42,260 bases of DNA from SAR324 cluster bacterium (GCA_002401295.1 NVSR01000002.1:40132-82391); one strand, 5' to 3'; positions 25,038-33,570 are shown, numbered from the stretch's first letter. Notes: generated by a model not told the origin, from the letters alone. Numbers and translations are program-made.

Positions 25038-26078
25038 GTGGCCGAAAAAATTTTAATCATCCAATTGAAACAGATAGGAGATGTCCTGATGACTACGCCT
25101 GCAGTGCGTGCTCTTTATCAGGAAAACCCTCAGAGGGAAATCCATTACCTGACCCAAAAGCCATCCAATCAGATCTTTGAATTCAGTCCTTATATTAGTA
25201 AGACTATTCTTTACCCCTCCCAGGAAAAGGTTGGTGATCTCCTAAAACTGATAAAACAGCTCCGCAATGAGAACTATTCTACGGTGATTGATTTCTTAGG
25301 ATTGCCCAAAACCGCACTCTTAGCCCGTCTGACTGGTGCTAAACAACGGATTGGATTTAACCTGAGAGGCAGGAATCTATTTTATACGGATGCATTGGAC
25401 AAGTCGGCAGGGGTGCATTACTCAGCAGCTCAAAAGCTGGGTTTGTTAGAAGCTCTGGGGATTTATAGTCAGGATAGTCAGATCGACTTTTTTATTGGTG
25501 AGCAAGATCGGGAAAAGGCACGTCAAATTTTTGAGGAGGTTGGAGTAGATCCGGCTAAACTATTGGTAACCGTATCTCCCGTATCCAGGAGGGATTACAA
25601 GGTCTGGCCGGCACAACATTTTGCCCAACTTTGTGATTTTTTGATTGAAAAATATTCAGCCCAAATTCTTTTTTTATGGGGCCCGGGGGAAGAACACTTC
25701 ATTGAAGCCGTTCGCCAAGGCATGAAACATCAAGCCTTACCCAACTATGACATCCCTACAATCAGGCAAACAGTCGCCTTATTTGAACAAGCTGACTTGC
25801 ATATCGGCAATGATAACGGCCCCATGCATTTTGCAATCTCAACTCGTATGCCTACGATCGCAATCTTCGGTCGGCCTCAGGCGAAGAACTGGATTCCACC
25901 GCACAGGGCGCAGCATCAGGCAATCGAGTATGACCCCGGTTGCAAAGATAGCTGCACTTACCCTCAGTGCCAGCTCGAATGTATTCGAGGGGTCCAGCCT
26001 TCAATTGTAATCACAGCGGCCCAAGAACAGCTAGAAAGGATTCTTAGTGAAGGATTAAAGAGAGACAACCTCAAATAA
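25038..26078 (+). CDS. Glycosyltransferase family 9 (heptosyltransferase-like)
   Basis: 346 residues from a GTG start. The opening ILIIQLKQIGDVLMTTPAVRAL is the classic GT9 N-terminus, and IGNDNGPMHFAISTRMPTIAIFG is the C-terminal donor-binding signature (family consensus NDSGPMH). Such enzymes add ADP-heptose or similar sugars to the LPS core at the cytosolic membrane face. A Cys-rich segment near 299-316 (PGCKDSCTYPQCQLEC) is common in this family. Acceptor and sugar cannot be assigned. Its 3' end overlaps the convergent FmdE-like gene by 24 bp. Confidence 0.88.
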   Translation: MAEKILIIQLKQIGDVLMTTPAVRALYQENPQREIHYLTQKPSNQIFEFSPYISKTILYPSQEKVGDLLKLIKQLRNENYSTVIDFLGLPKTALLARLTGAKQRIGFNLRGRNLFYTDALDKSAGVHYSAAQKLGLLEALGIYSQDSQIDFFIGEQDREKARQIFEEVGVDPAKLLVTVSPVSRRDYKVWPAQHFAQLCDFLIEKYSAQILFLWGPGEEHFIEAVRQGMKHQALPNYDIPTIRQTVALFEQADLHIGNDNGPMHFAISTRMPTIAIFGRPQAKNWIPPHRAQHQAIEYDPGCKDSCTYPQCQLECIRGVQPSIVITAAQEQLERILSEGLKRDNLK

Positions 26079-26684
26079 CTCTTTACGGTTTTCAGCCTTT
26101 TCCAAAACATAGCGCACTCGCTCTTGCCAAAGGCGTCCAAACTCTTTCAGTTCTTCCGGAGTGGCAGCGCCTCCCAAAGATTTCTGCATCAGTTCTCCCA
26201 TTTTAGGATCACCTGGGATCTTATGAGCGTGATAAAACACACCTACTGATTTACCCGTATCCGTACGGGTAAAAATGAAGGGAGATTCATCCCTCGTTTT
26301 TTGATTAAAGCTTAAAAGCCCTGACCGCTGAAATTGCCCGGCCAATCCATAAAATCCATTTTCCGCGCAAGCACCCGTCAGATAGGTAATCGCTTGACTC
26401 AAGGGTCCCATGGCACCAGAAGTCGCAGTCTCCGGGCACTCCACTTGAATTTGCCCTCGAACGGGGGTTTCCTGCTCATCGTATAAAGCAGCCATGGCTT
26501 CCACCACGATTCCGTAAGCACCGGCAATCGTAGGGCATGAATGCCCACTCAGCTTCACGACATCCTGAAAACTATATTCCACCGCCTCTGGTTCCGCATT
26601 ACCCGTTAAAAAGGCCCCCAAAGGGTCCAAGAAACGTAGTTTTGGTAAAACATCCAAGTAGTCAGGTAGCCAGTTTTGTCCCAT
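26055..26684 (-). CDS. FmdE-domain protein
   Basis: 209 residues from the ATG at 26684, preferred over the ATG at 26690 because TAGGTGA abuts the latter but sits 6 bases from the former. The motif KLSGHSCPTIAGAYGI resembles the HGHxCPG metal/cofactor-binding start of the FmdE domain, named from formylmethanofuran dehydrogenase operons but widespread and mostly uncharacterised. ECPETATSGAMGP is a second conserved-looking loop. The C-terminal zinc-ribbon found in some FmdE proteins is absent. No pathway context: it stands between a convergent glycosyltransferase and unrelated secreted proteins. Confidence 0.7.
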   Translation of the reverse strand: MGQNWLPDYLDVLPKLRFLDPLGAFLTGNAEPEAVEYSFQDVVKLSGHSCPTIAGAYGIVVEAMAALYDEQETPVRGQIQVECPETATSGAMGPLSQAITYLTGACAENGFYGLAGQFQRSGLLSFNQKTRDESPFIFTRTDTGKSVGVFYHAHKIPGDPKMGELMQKSLGGAATPEELKEFGRLWQERVRYVLEKAENRKELFEVVSL

Positions 26685-26739
26685 GATCATTCACCTAATA
26701 ATTCATTAATTATTTTGAGTATCCCTTCGCGGTTATCGA

Positions 26740-26757
26740 TTATCCCTCCAGGGATAA
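26740..26757. other. Inverted repeat downstream of the secreted-protein gene
   Basis: Perfect 8-bp arms TTATCCCT / AGGGATAA with a 2-base loop, in the 148-bp gap between the FmdE-like gene and the next gene. No T-run follows on the minus strand, so either a stem that protects the mRNA end or a binding site for the FmdE-like gene's regulator. Confidence 0.45.
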
Positions 26758-26832
26758 GCAAGAACCACGATTTGGATGGAAACGTACAGTAGGCACGGAG
26801 TCATCCCCTAGGGTGCAATTAACCACCAACCA

Positions 26833-27798
26833 TCAGAAGACATGGCCTAGTCGCACACTAAAATCGGTAAAAGTATCTTCATACTCTCTAACGATGCTGT
26901 CTGATGTAAAATAGAACCCAAGAACCAAACCACTGGGTGGAACCCAAAGAACCCCCATTTGATTCCTAATCTTCTTTACATCCTGATTTTGTTCAGTAAA
27001 TTCAATGGATCGAGTTCTATAAGCGAAAAGCAGCCCACTAAACATTATTTCGATATCCCCACGGGTGGTGAGTGTGCCGGGCTGTTCATTGGCTAATTGA
27101 TTGAGGGTCGCCTGTTTTTCAGATTCCGGAGCTGTAGTTAAGGAGAATTCCATACGAAACTGAACCTTTCCGACTTCTCCTGCATTTAAAGCAAGCGCTG
27201 CGGTCAATTCCGTCCAATTATTATCAACCTTATGGGAACTGGCTTCTTTGACGCGCTCCACCGCCCCCCCTACTTTCAGATAATCTCCCATAGCAATGGA
27301 GAGACTGCCTATAGTACCAGTTCGAGTCGTATCTAGTTCTTGCAGTGTAGATGAAATATAATCCTTGGTAACCGTGGAATGAATTCCAAGGCCAATAGAA
27401 ACAAAGTCATCCCCAAAAAGCACAAAGTTTCCTCGTACCTCGGTAGATTCAAGGTTGACGGTACCTTGATTGTTGAGCGGCTGTTTGGTAGCGGTTGACA
27501 GGCTCTTCACCGACCCCTCAAAGAAAAAATTACTAATATTAAAAGCGATATCGGCGGAATAGCCGGTGGCATCAAAATCATAGATATTAGCCTGATTTTG
27601 TTCCCTGACTCCACTTTGTTCGAGATATTCCACACCAATGGAGGCAATTTTTCTCCATCCCGAAGCTGCTGGCATGATCACATTTTGTGTCGGATCCAAA
27701 GAGGGGCTTACCACTTGACCATACCCATTAGTGGTTCCAAGACAGAGCAATAAAAGCCAAAAGTTCAACAACTTTTTCATATTCATTTTCCAATTCAT
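26833..27798 (-). CDS. Secreted, probable outer-membrane protein (paralogue 1)
   Basis: 321 residues. A signal peptide (about 7-28, LLNFWLLLLCLGTTNGYGQ) is followed by alternating polar/hydrophobic strands typical of a small beta-barrel, ending in aromatic residues (RLGHVF), the usual last-strand signal for outer-membrane insertion. Start at 27798 is supported by GAGGG five bases upstream. It shares with the next gene the mature N-terminus pattern VxxPSxDPxxxxxxPxAxxWR and a barrel-like organisation, so the two are tandem paralogues. I do not recognise the family. Confidence 0.65.
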   Translation of the reverse strand: MNWKMNMKKLLNFWLLLLCLGTTNGYGQVVSPSLDPTQNVIMPAASGWRKIASIGVEYLEQSGVREQNQANIYDFDATGYSADIAFNISNFFFEGSVKSLSTATKQPLNNQGTVNLESTEVRGNFVLFGDDFVSIGLGIHSTVTKDYISSTLQELDTTRTGTIGSLSIAMGDYLKVGGAVERVKEASSHKVDNNWTELTAALALNAGEVGKVQFRMEFSLTTAPESEKQATLNQLANEQPGTLTTRGDIEIMFSGLLFAYRTRSIEFTEQNQDVKKIRNQMGVLWVPPSGLVLGFYFTSDSIVREYEDTFTDFSVRLGHVF

Positions 27799-27945
27799 AG
27801 TGCCCTCTGTTTTCGTAGTAAGGCAGCGTCCTATGCCTGCGTATAGGAACTCGCTATTAACTCGAGGTTTATTTTTTCCAGCTCTCCTACATTTTCAGAG
27901 TATAGAAGACTCTAAAAGATCAGTATCTGCGTTCCATTTCTTGAG

Positions 27946-28866
27946 TTACATAAAGCTTAAAGAGAAGGTTGCTTGATATTTTTTCTCGTTATAGCTTTTT
28001 TCTCCAATGGTCTCCGTCCCTGAATACTGATAAAACATGAAAGTAAGGTTATCTCCGCGATAACCAGCTCCAATCCTTTGCGACTCAACTGTGACTTCAC
28101 CGATGCCAGTCCCTTCGACTAAGGACCGATTCAAATAAGAAAGTAAAATCCCACTAAAAAGAGCTTCAGCAGCTATTTGCATGTCTGCTGTTTTCTGATG
28201 ACGAATGGCACTAGTGGTTGATTCTTTAACTTCCGGTGAGGTTCTCAGCGATGCCTCCAAGCGCAACATTTTTGAAAAAGGGTCACCCAGCTGCAAAGAG
28301 ATACCCGCCAAATTTTTCCCCCAGCGTAGGGTGTCCAGGCCGGACCTAACAGAAGACACTCGTTCCAATCCGGCAGCAATGAAAAGGCCACCAAAAACAC
28401 GCACCGAAACACTACCCCCAAAGGATTTTTCTGTTGTTTTTGTAGTGGATTTATTTTCCAGCTGTCTTACCGTCACACCCACAGAAACACGGTTCTCCCC
28501 ACGAATAGACAAACTAAGGTAGCTTTTAAGTTGTTTTGATTCAGAAAAAGTATCTGTGGAGCTATCCACATCATCCTGCAAAGTTTCCGGAGCCATATAA
28601 AGCTCTACGGTTACCTGGCTTGGTTGCCAGGCAACCAGAGCGGATACTCCCAATGGGTGAAGTTTTACCTTCTCCACATCACTTTCACGCTCACCAAATA
28701 ACGTATCCGCAGCGATAACCGATCCGAATCGCCAACTTCCGGCAGAAGGTAGTTCCGTTGGTAAAGCTGGGTCAATGGAAGGAGTGGCTACTTGTGCTTG
28801 CACCACAGCGCTCCAGAAGACACACAAAAAGATAATGAGGGATTTCCGTTTCATAGTATTTTTCAT
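27946..28866 (-). CDS. Secreted, probable outer-membrane protein (paralogue 2)
   Basis: 306 residues with signal peptide (about 6-24, ending VVQAQ). The mature start VATPSIDPALPTELPSAGSWRFGSV mirrors paralogue 1. The rest is strand-rich with frequent Gly/Ser and charged turns, ending YQATFSLSFM, compatible with a beta-barrel though without a final Phe. It is transcribed ahead of paralogue 1, with 147 bp between them. Two starts (28866, 28854) are possible and neither has a clear ribosome site. Function unknown. Confidence 0.62.
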   Translation of the reverse strand: MKNTMKRKSLIIFLCVFWSAVVQAQVATPSIDPALPTELPSAGSWRFGSVIAADTLFGERESDVEKVKLHPLGVSALVAWQPSQVTVELYMAPETLQDDVDSSTDTFSESKQLKSYLSLSIRGENRVSVGVTVRQLENKSTTKTTEKSFGGSVSVRVFGGLFIAAGLERVSSVRSGLDTLRWGKNLAGISLQLGDPFSKMLRLEASLRTSPEVKESTTSAIRHQKTADMQIAAEALFSGILLSYLNRSLVEGTGIGEVTVESQRIGAGYRGDNLTFMFYQYSGTETIGEKSYNEKKYQATFSLSFM

Positions 28867-29236
28867 GGAAAAAACTTGCGAAGTATCTTCGACTGATCTG
28901 TTGAGTTCTCGTTAAAAGAGCGACAAGAATGTCTGAAAATCATTTCCTGTGGTGGAAAAATGGATCTTTAGAAATCATATGCAAAAAAGATGCACTCTAC
29001 TAGAAAATCAAACCGTAATACGAGTTCATCATGAAATATTTCTCTCCCTGCCGTAAAGTGGAAAGAGATAAGTTCCTTCAAGAAGAGGTAGTTAGCTTAA
29101 AGTTGAATTTTAAGCTAAGGAAAGGTGGTTCTATCTCAGTGCTTTAGGGAGGGGAAAGAGAAAGACTTATTTCAAAATGAGAGCAGAGAATCCTTAAAAA
29201 GTCCAGGCTTGAAGATTTTCAGGTATTGTTTTGAGT
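28867..29236. other. Intergenic region between the polyketide cluster and the secreted-protein pair
   Basis: 370 bp, no gene seen. It holds one strong inverted repeat (29092-29118). It must contain the end of the polyketide transcript and probably the promoter of the secreted-protein pair, but no convincing -35/-10 pair was found. Confidence 0.6.
29092..29118. other. 10-bp-arm inverted repeat after the polyketide operon
   Basis: TTAGCTTAAA / TTTAAGCTAA, perfect arms with a 7-base loop, 118 bases past the asnB-like stop. AT-rich and not followed by a T-run on either strand, so either a weak terminator stem or a regulator site for the downstream secreted proteins. Confidence 0.5.
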
Positions 29237-31219
29237 TTATCTATTGGCACGCCATCCCCGCCCGTCAATTTTTTTCCTGATCAGTGGTTCAATATCTATT
29301 TCTGGAACGCGAAAATTGGTAATAAATTTATCACAAATGATTAATGTCGAGTATAGGGTCAGAAAAGTTTGACTTTCTCTCTGGCTATATTTTGTTGATC
29401 CTGCTTTATATATTTTACGGATAAACCTTTCACAGAAATTACGGTCAAATAAATCCATTTGTTGTATATGGACACTTTTTAAGAGGTCAAATATATAATC
29501 AGAGGGAGTATTTTGAATAAAAGGCAAGAGATCCGGGGCTCTGTATGGTTGTTTCTGCCGGTTAATGATCGCAGAGGGTAAAACCTTAGAGAAGGCCCGC
29601 TTTAGGATATATTTTTCATTTTGCCCCTCACTTAATTTCTGATTTCGGGGAAGTCGGCACGACAATTCAAAGACATTTTTGTCCAGGAAGGGACTCCGCC
29701 CCTCAATACTATGCGCAAGACCCGCCCGGTCTCCTTGGGAGGACAACAGATACCCCGCCATTAATGTGTTGATTTCAAGAATCTGTCCTTTCTGTATGGA
29801 ATCCAATTTTTTGAAATTTTTCATTGGATATAACATATTCGACAGGTCTTCTTTAGGATCTCCTTTCTTTTCTCTAAGAATTCTTGAAGAAAATAGTCCA
29901 TTGGAAAACCTGGGTTCATGAGAAAAAAGACCACCTGTTTCCTCATCAGTGAATGTCGAGTAAAACTTGACCAAAGCACCTATGTTTTCTTCACTATAGT
30001 GTTTTAAATAAGGAAATAGTTTCAATAAACTGGCGGTGTCGTAGTTGCCTTGTTTGAATTGCTTCCTCAGCAAAGTCTCTTTAAAGATATTATATCCCAA
30101 AAAAAACTCATCCGCTCCTTCACCAGTTAAAACCACTGGTATTTTAGATTCCCTCACCAGTCTCGACAGCAAGAACATAGGTACAGCTGCAGTCCGAAAT
30201 TGAGGTGTTTCCGCATGCCAGACCAATTCGGGGAAATTTTGAGTGATATCTTCATTGCGAATCGTAACCCTATGGTGAGTAGTCCCTAAGGCTTGAATGA
30301 CCTCATTTTGAAAGCCAGACTCATCAAACTCATGATCGGCAAAGGTCACTGAAAAGGTGTGAACCTTTTTCCCCAGCAACTGCGTCGCCAAGTAAGTGAT
30401 GATGGCGGAATCCAGCCCTCCACTCAAATAGGTGCCGACTTCAACATCGCTTCGGAGCCGAAGACGGACAGATTCCTCTAAAATACTTCGTGTTAATTCT
30501 ATATTTTCCTCAATTGACCCACTTAAAGGCTCTTCAGAAAAGTTTGGCTCAAAAAAAGCCCACTCCTTCCAATTCATCGCCGCAATATCATAGATAGCCG
30601 CATGTCCTGGGCGTAGTTGTTTGACGCCATCGAAAACGGACATTCCGGGCAAAGTCGTCCATAAATGGCAAACCTGATTCAAACCTACTGAATCGATTGC
30701 CCGCTTGACATCAGGAGAAGCGAACAGGCCTTTTACTTCGGAACTAAAATGAAATCCTTGTTTTCCCAAGGTGTAAAATAACGGTCTTTCACCAAAGTTA
30801 TCCCGACCTAAAAAAAGAATATTTTTAAGCCGATCATAGATGCAAAAAGCAAACTGCCCGTTTAATCTGTGGCACACCTTTTCCCCCCAATGCAGGTATC
30901 CTTGTAAGATGACCTCCGTGTCAGAATTGGTTTTGAAGATCCCTCCGAGGGCCTGCAGTTCCTCACGTAATTCAATGTAATTAAATATTTCTCCATTGAA
31001 TACAATATGAACATTCTCCCCAGAATCACTAATTGGTTGTGTACCTTCCTTTAAATCAATGATTGATAATCGTGCTGAGCCAAGCCCAATTTGATTATCG
31101 AAAAAGTATCCCATCTCATCGGGGCCACGATGACGAACCATCTTTAGCATCTCCACCAAGCGCTTAGGATACTCTTCCGGTTGCCCTTGTTTCAGAGCAA
31201 AACCCACTATTCCACACAT
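29237..31219 (-). CDS. AsnB-type glutamine-dependent amidotransferase of the polyketide cluster
   Basis: 660 residues. The N-terminal class II glutaminase domain begins MCGIVGF with catalytic Cys2 and the RHRGPDE and GSARLSIIDL motifs; the C-terminal synthetase domain has the ATP-binding SGGLDS motif (YLSGGLDSAI) and GEGADE. Such enzymes hydrolyse glutamine and pass ammonia to an AMP-activated carboxylate. Here it is the last gene of the PKS operon, 10 bp after a free acyltransferase and near a free ACP, so a carboxyl group on an ACP-bound acid is the likely substrate rather than aspartate. A housekeeping asparagine synthetase or a surface-sugar amidotransferase is the alternative. Confidence 0.85.
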   Translation of the reverse strand: MCGIVGFALKQGQPEEYPKRLVEMLKMVRHRGPDEMGYFFDNQIGLGSARLSIIDLKEGTQPISDSGENVHIVFNGEIFNYIELREELQALGGIFKTNSDTEVILQGYLHWGEKVCHRLNGQFAFCIYDRLKNILFLGRDNFGERPLFYTLGKQGFHFSSEVKGLFASPDVKRAIDSVGLNQVCHLWTTLPGMSVFDGVKQLRPGHAAIYDIAAMNWKEWAFFEPNFSEEPLSGSIEENIELTRSILEESVRLRLRSDVEVGTYLSGGLDSAIITYLATQLLGKKVHTFSVTFADHEFDESGFQNEVIQALGTTHHRVTIRNEDITQNFPELVWHAETPQFRTAAVPMFLLSRLVRESKIPVVLTGEGADEFFLGYNIFKETLLRKQFKQGNYDTASLLKLFPYLKHYSEENIGALVKFYSTFTDEETGGLFSHEPRFSNGLFSSRILREKKGDPKEDLSNMLYPMKNFKKLDSIQKGQILEINTLMAGYLLSSQGDRAGLAHSIEGRSPFLDKNVFELSCRLPRNQKLSEGQNEKYILKRAFSKVLPSAIINRQKQPYRAPDLLPFIQNTPSDYIFDLLKSVHIQQMDLFDRNFCERFIRKIYKAGSTKYSQRESQTFLTLYSTLIICDKFITNFRVPEIDIEPLIRKKIDGRGWRANR

Positions 31220-31229
31220 AGTTCTAATA

Positions 31230-32168
31230 TCAAAATTTTGAAATTATAAGCTTTTCAGCCACTTCGGGTGAGTTGATCACAAGTGTTCTAATCTCTCTAT
31301 TGATAAAAAAATTATAGGTTGCCAAAGTCTTTCCAAAGCCTAATTCCAGAAACCTCTGGAAACCATTCTCGATTAGGGATGAAATCCCTAAATCCCACTT
31401 TACCGGGGAATAAATGTGCTGTCCTAACTGAGTTTTAATCAGAGAGAGTTCTTTATCAAAAAAATTTCCAGAAACATTATTGATCACATTTTCAGGTATT
31501 TTTATAAATTCTACTCCCTCAAGAAACCGCGTAAAACCTTCTCCCGCCTCCTTTAAAAAGTAAGAATGCCACGCACCTGATACATCCAAAGGGATAACCT
31601 GCTTAGGACTTAACACATCAATTTTTTCACCTATTCGAAGCAAATTTTGTTTCGTTCCGGCTATGGTGTAATTACCTGGACAGTTATAATTCGCGATGAC
31701 AACAGGATGTTCAAGCTGATAGTTAAACTCTTCCAGAAAATCGAGGAGTTTTTGTTCTAATACACCAATCACCCCCAACATGCCTGTTTCTTGTTTTTCA
31801 ATGGAGTCCAGCATCAGTTCCGACCGCTTTAGAATAATCCTGAACAGGCTTTCCAAATCGACGCAACCCGCAGCATACAGAGCGGAATATTGTCCAATGC
31901 TATACCCACAATATGCCTCTGGTTGTTCCCAATCTTCCACCCAGCTCAAAGCGGCCAGATTGGTTATGGTCACTAAGGCTGAGTAGTACTTATTTTCACG
32001 AATTTTTTGGTAGTTTCCCTTTTTGATCTCTTGCAGGAAGTCAATTTGATTGATCTCACAACCACAAGCATACACATCTTTAAAAGTGGAATGTTTCTCC
32101 AAAATATCTAGAACTTCCGGTCCTAATATTCCCTGCCCCGGAAACATGAAAACGTGTTTTTGCCTCAT
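31230..32168 (-). CDS. Stand-alone acyltransferase (FabD-like)
   Basis: 312 residues. Motifs of malonyl-CoA:ACP transacylases: MFPGQG at 8-13, nucleophile S90 in GYSIGQYSAL (consensus GHSxGE, here His to Tyr and Glu to Gln), a conserved Arg in LKRSELM, and the active-site His in SGAWHSYFL. No other domain. It overlaps the upstream PP-loop gene by 4 bp and precedes the asnB-like gene by 10 bp. Since the neighbouring megasynthase already has its own AT, this enzyme most likely loads the free ACP at 33190-33483 (or AT-less modules encoded outside the window). Substrate inferred, malonyl-CoA most likely. Confidence 0.85.
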   Translation of the reverse strand: MRQKHVFMFPGQGILGPEVLDILEKHSTFKDVYACGCEINQIDFLQEIKKGNYQKIRENKYYSALVTITNLAALSWVEDWEQPEAYCGYSIGQYSALYAAGCVDLESLFRIILKRSELMLDSIEKQETGMLGVIGVLEQKLLDFLEEFNYQLEHPVVIANYNCPGNYTIAGTKQNLLRIGEKIDVLSPKQVIPLDVSGAWHSYFLKEAGEGFTRFLEGVEFIKIPENVINNVSGNFFDKELSLIKTQLGQHIYSPVKWDLGISSLIENGFQRFLELGFGKTLATYNFFINREIRTLVINSPEVAEKLIISKF

Positions 32169-33187
32169 GACAAATCAGTCTCCTTAACTTCTAATTTCTT
32201 AAGTTGGTCTTGCAACTGAGCATATTCAGGAATTTGCCCTACCCTTTTCAGTGCTTCCTGACGGGGAATGATGGCTTTTCTCACTAGATCCGATAATTCT
32301 TCTGCGTATGGATGGAAGCCATATCGATCAAAATGGGTTTTAACGCCTAAGTCGTTCAGCATGCAATTCGTCGAGTTCAAACCGGTATTCTGAGGAGCCA
32401 CCCACCCAATTTTTTTAATTTCCTGGATCACCTCTGACTCTGGAACTTGAAAAGTGAGCATCGGATTGACAAGATAGATATTCCTATCTTTTGTTTTTTC
32501 CAGAAGCTCTTTAGATAATCCAAAATATTTTCTAGCCTCACTCCCAAAATTTGACTGGTAGTGGCTTAGTGTAGCTTCCCTTATTTGCTCCTGCCTTGCT
32601 GGATTAATTTCCAAAACGGCTGATCCTGCCGGAACCTGACCGCCAACGTACCCTCCGGCTACAATTGGTGTATCTGTTTGTAAAGCAAGCTTAATCATAT
32701 GATTATTAATCAAGTTGATGCACGAGGCACAAACTTGGCTGCCTCGTTTTATGGCTGCCGGACTGGTCGGCTTCCCTTGTATGCTCTTCACGAACATATT
32801 TTTAACAAAGGGAAACGCAGGAGTGTACCAGACAAAATCAACGCCTAGCGCATCCGTGACAACATGACAATTTTGTAGCGTTTCCTCTGGAATGAAGCCA
32901 TTGTTCACGGTGACGGCCAAACATCGAAGACCGTAGTCTCGGGATAACTTTAACAATGTCAAAGTGGAATCCTTTCCTCCACTGAATGCAACGATGGCGT
33001 CATATTCTCCTTCCTTCTTTCGTCGAACTTGATTAAAAACAGACTCCATATTTTCGAGGAGGTTTTGTCGCTTTTTTCGACGAGAATCCACCGGGGCTTC
33101 AGATTGGCAAAAACGACATATCCCTTCTTCATTGAAGGATATTCCAGGGAATGTATCCGGTAAAACACACTTTTTACATAATTTCAT
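32165..33187 (-). CDS. PP-loop ATP pyrophosphatase of the polyketide cluster
   Basis: 340 residues from the ATG at 33187 (well spaced after GGAGGGGGAGA); a GTG six bases earlier overlaps the ACP stop. The N-terminus has a four-cysteine zinc-ribbon-like motif (CKKC ... CRFC) with VLPDTFPGISF, as in the WbpG-type N-acetyl-sugar amidotransferase and related families. The PP-loop SGGKDST follows at about 69-75, then CASC at about 153-156. Such enzymes adenylate a carbonyl or carboxyl group and let ammonia or sulfide replace it. In this operon it lies directly between the free ACP and the free AT, so its substrate is probably an ACP-bound acyl group. Amide or thioamide/thioacid formation are both possible; function inferred. 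Confidence 0.75.
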   Translation of the reverse strand: MKLCKKCVLPDTFPGISFNEEGICRFCQSEAPVDSRRKKRQNLLENMESVFNQVRRKKEGEYDAIVAFSGGKDSTLTLLKLSRDYGLRCLAVTVNNGFIPEETLQNCHVVTDALGVDFVWYTPAFPFVKNMFVKSIQGKPTSPAAIKRGSQVCASCINLINNHMIKLALQTDTPIVAGGYVGGQVPAGSAVLEINPARQEQIREATLSHYQSNFGSEARKYFGLSKELLEKTKDRNIYLVNPMLTFQVPESEVIQEIKKIGWVAPQNTGLNSTNCMLNDLGVKTHFDRYGFHPYAEELSDLVRKAIIPRQEALKRVGQIPEYAQLQDQLKKLEVKETDLS

Positions 33188-33189
33188 GA

Positions 33190-33483
33190 TCACTCTCCCC
33201 CTCCGGAAATACGATGTTCTAAGATGGTTGCAATTCCTGATACGGAAGAAAACTCCTTATTGGTGATCTCACTGATAGAAAGACGAAAATTATATTTTTC
33301 TTCCAGGTAGCCCACTAACTCAACCAATCCATAAGAATCAATCAGTTTTGACTGAAACAGATTTGTATTATTCGTAACCTCTGAACTTGAAAAATCAACT
33401 AATAATGCTGAACTTAGATACTCAATTAAATCCGTTTTTATTGCTTCCATTTTAATTTTTCTCACTGTTTTCCTGGTAATCAA
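33190..33483 (-). CDS. Free-standing acyl carrier protein
   Basis: 97 residues from a TTG at 33483 that follows AAGGTGA with good spacing; the ATG at 33450 would give 86 residues and a more usual ACP start, so the true start is open. The phosphopantetheine serine is S50 in KLIDSYGLVELVGYLEEKY (consensus DSL, here DSY), with helix 2 and 3 features of type II carrier proteins. It couples to the PP-loop gene by a short overlap. It probably carries a starter or a modified acid handled by the neighbouring AT, PP-loop enzyme and AsnB-like enzyme. Confidence 0.88.
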   Translation of the reverse strand: MITRKTVRKIKMEAIKTDLIEYLSSALLVDFSSSEVTNNTNLFQSKLIDSYGLVELVGYLEEKYNFRLSISEITNKEFSSVSGIATILEHRISGGGE

Positions 33484-33570
33484 AAGTCACCTTCTAGAAA
33501 ATTTAGGGGCTTGGAGTGAAATACCCCTTGTTCTGTTCAGAAAATGATTGATAACTAAAAAACAAAAAGT

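Noticed and set aside
26740..26757. Intrinsic terminator for the secreted-protein pair
   Set aside because: The stem is good but no T-run follows it on the minus strand, so it is listed only as an inverted repeat.
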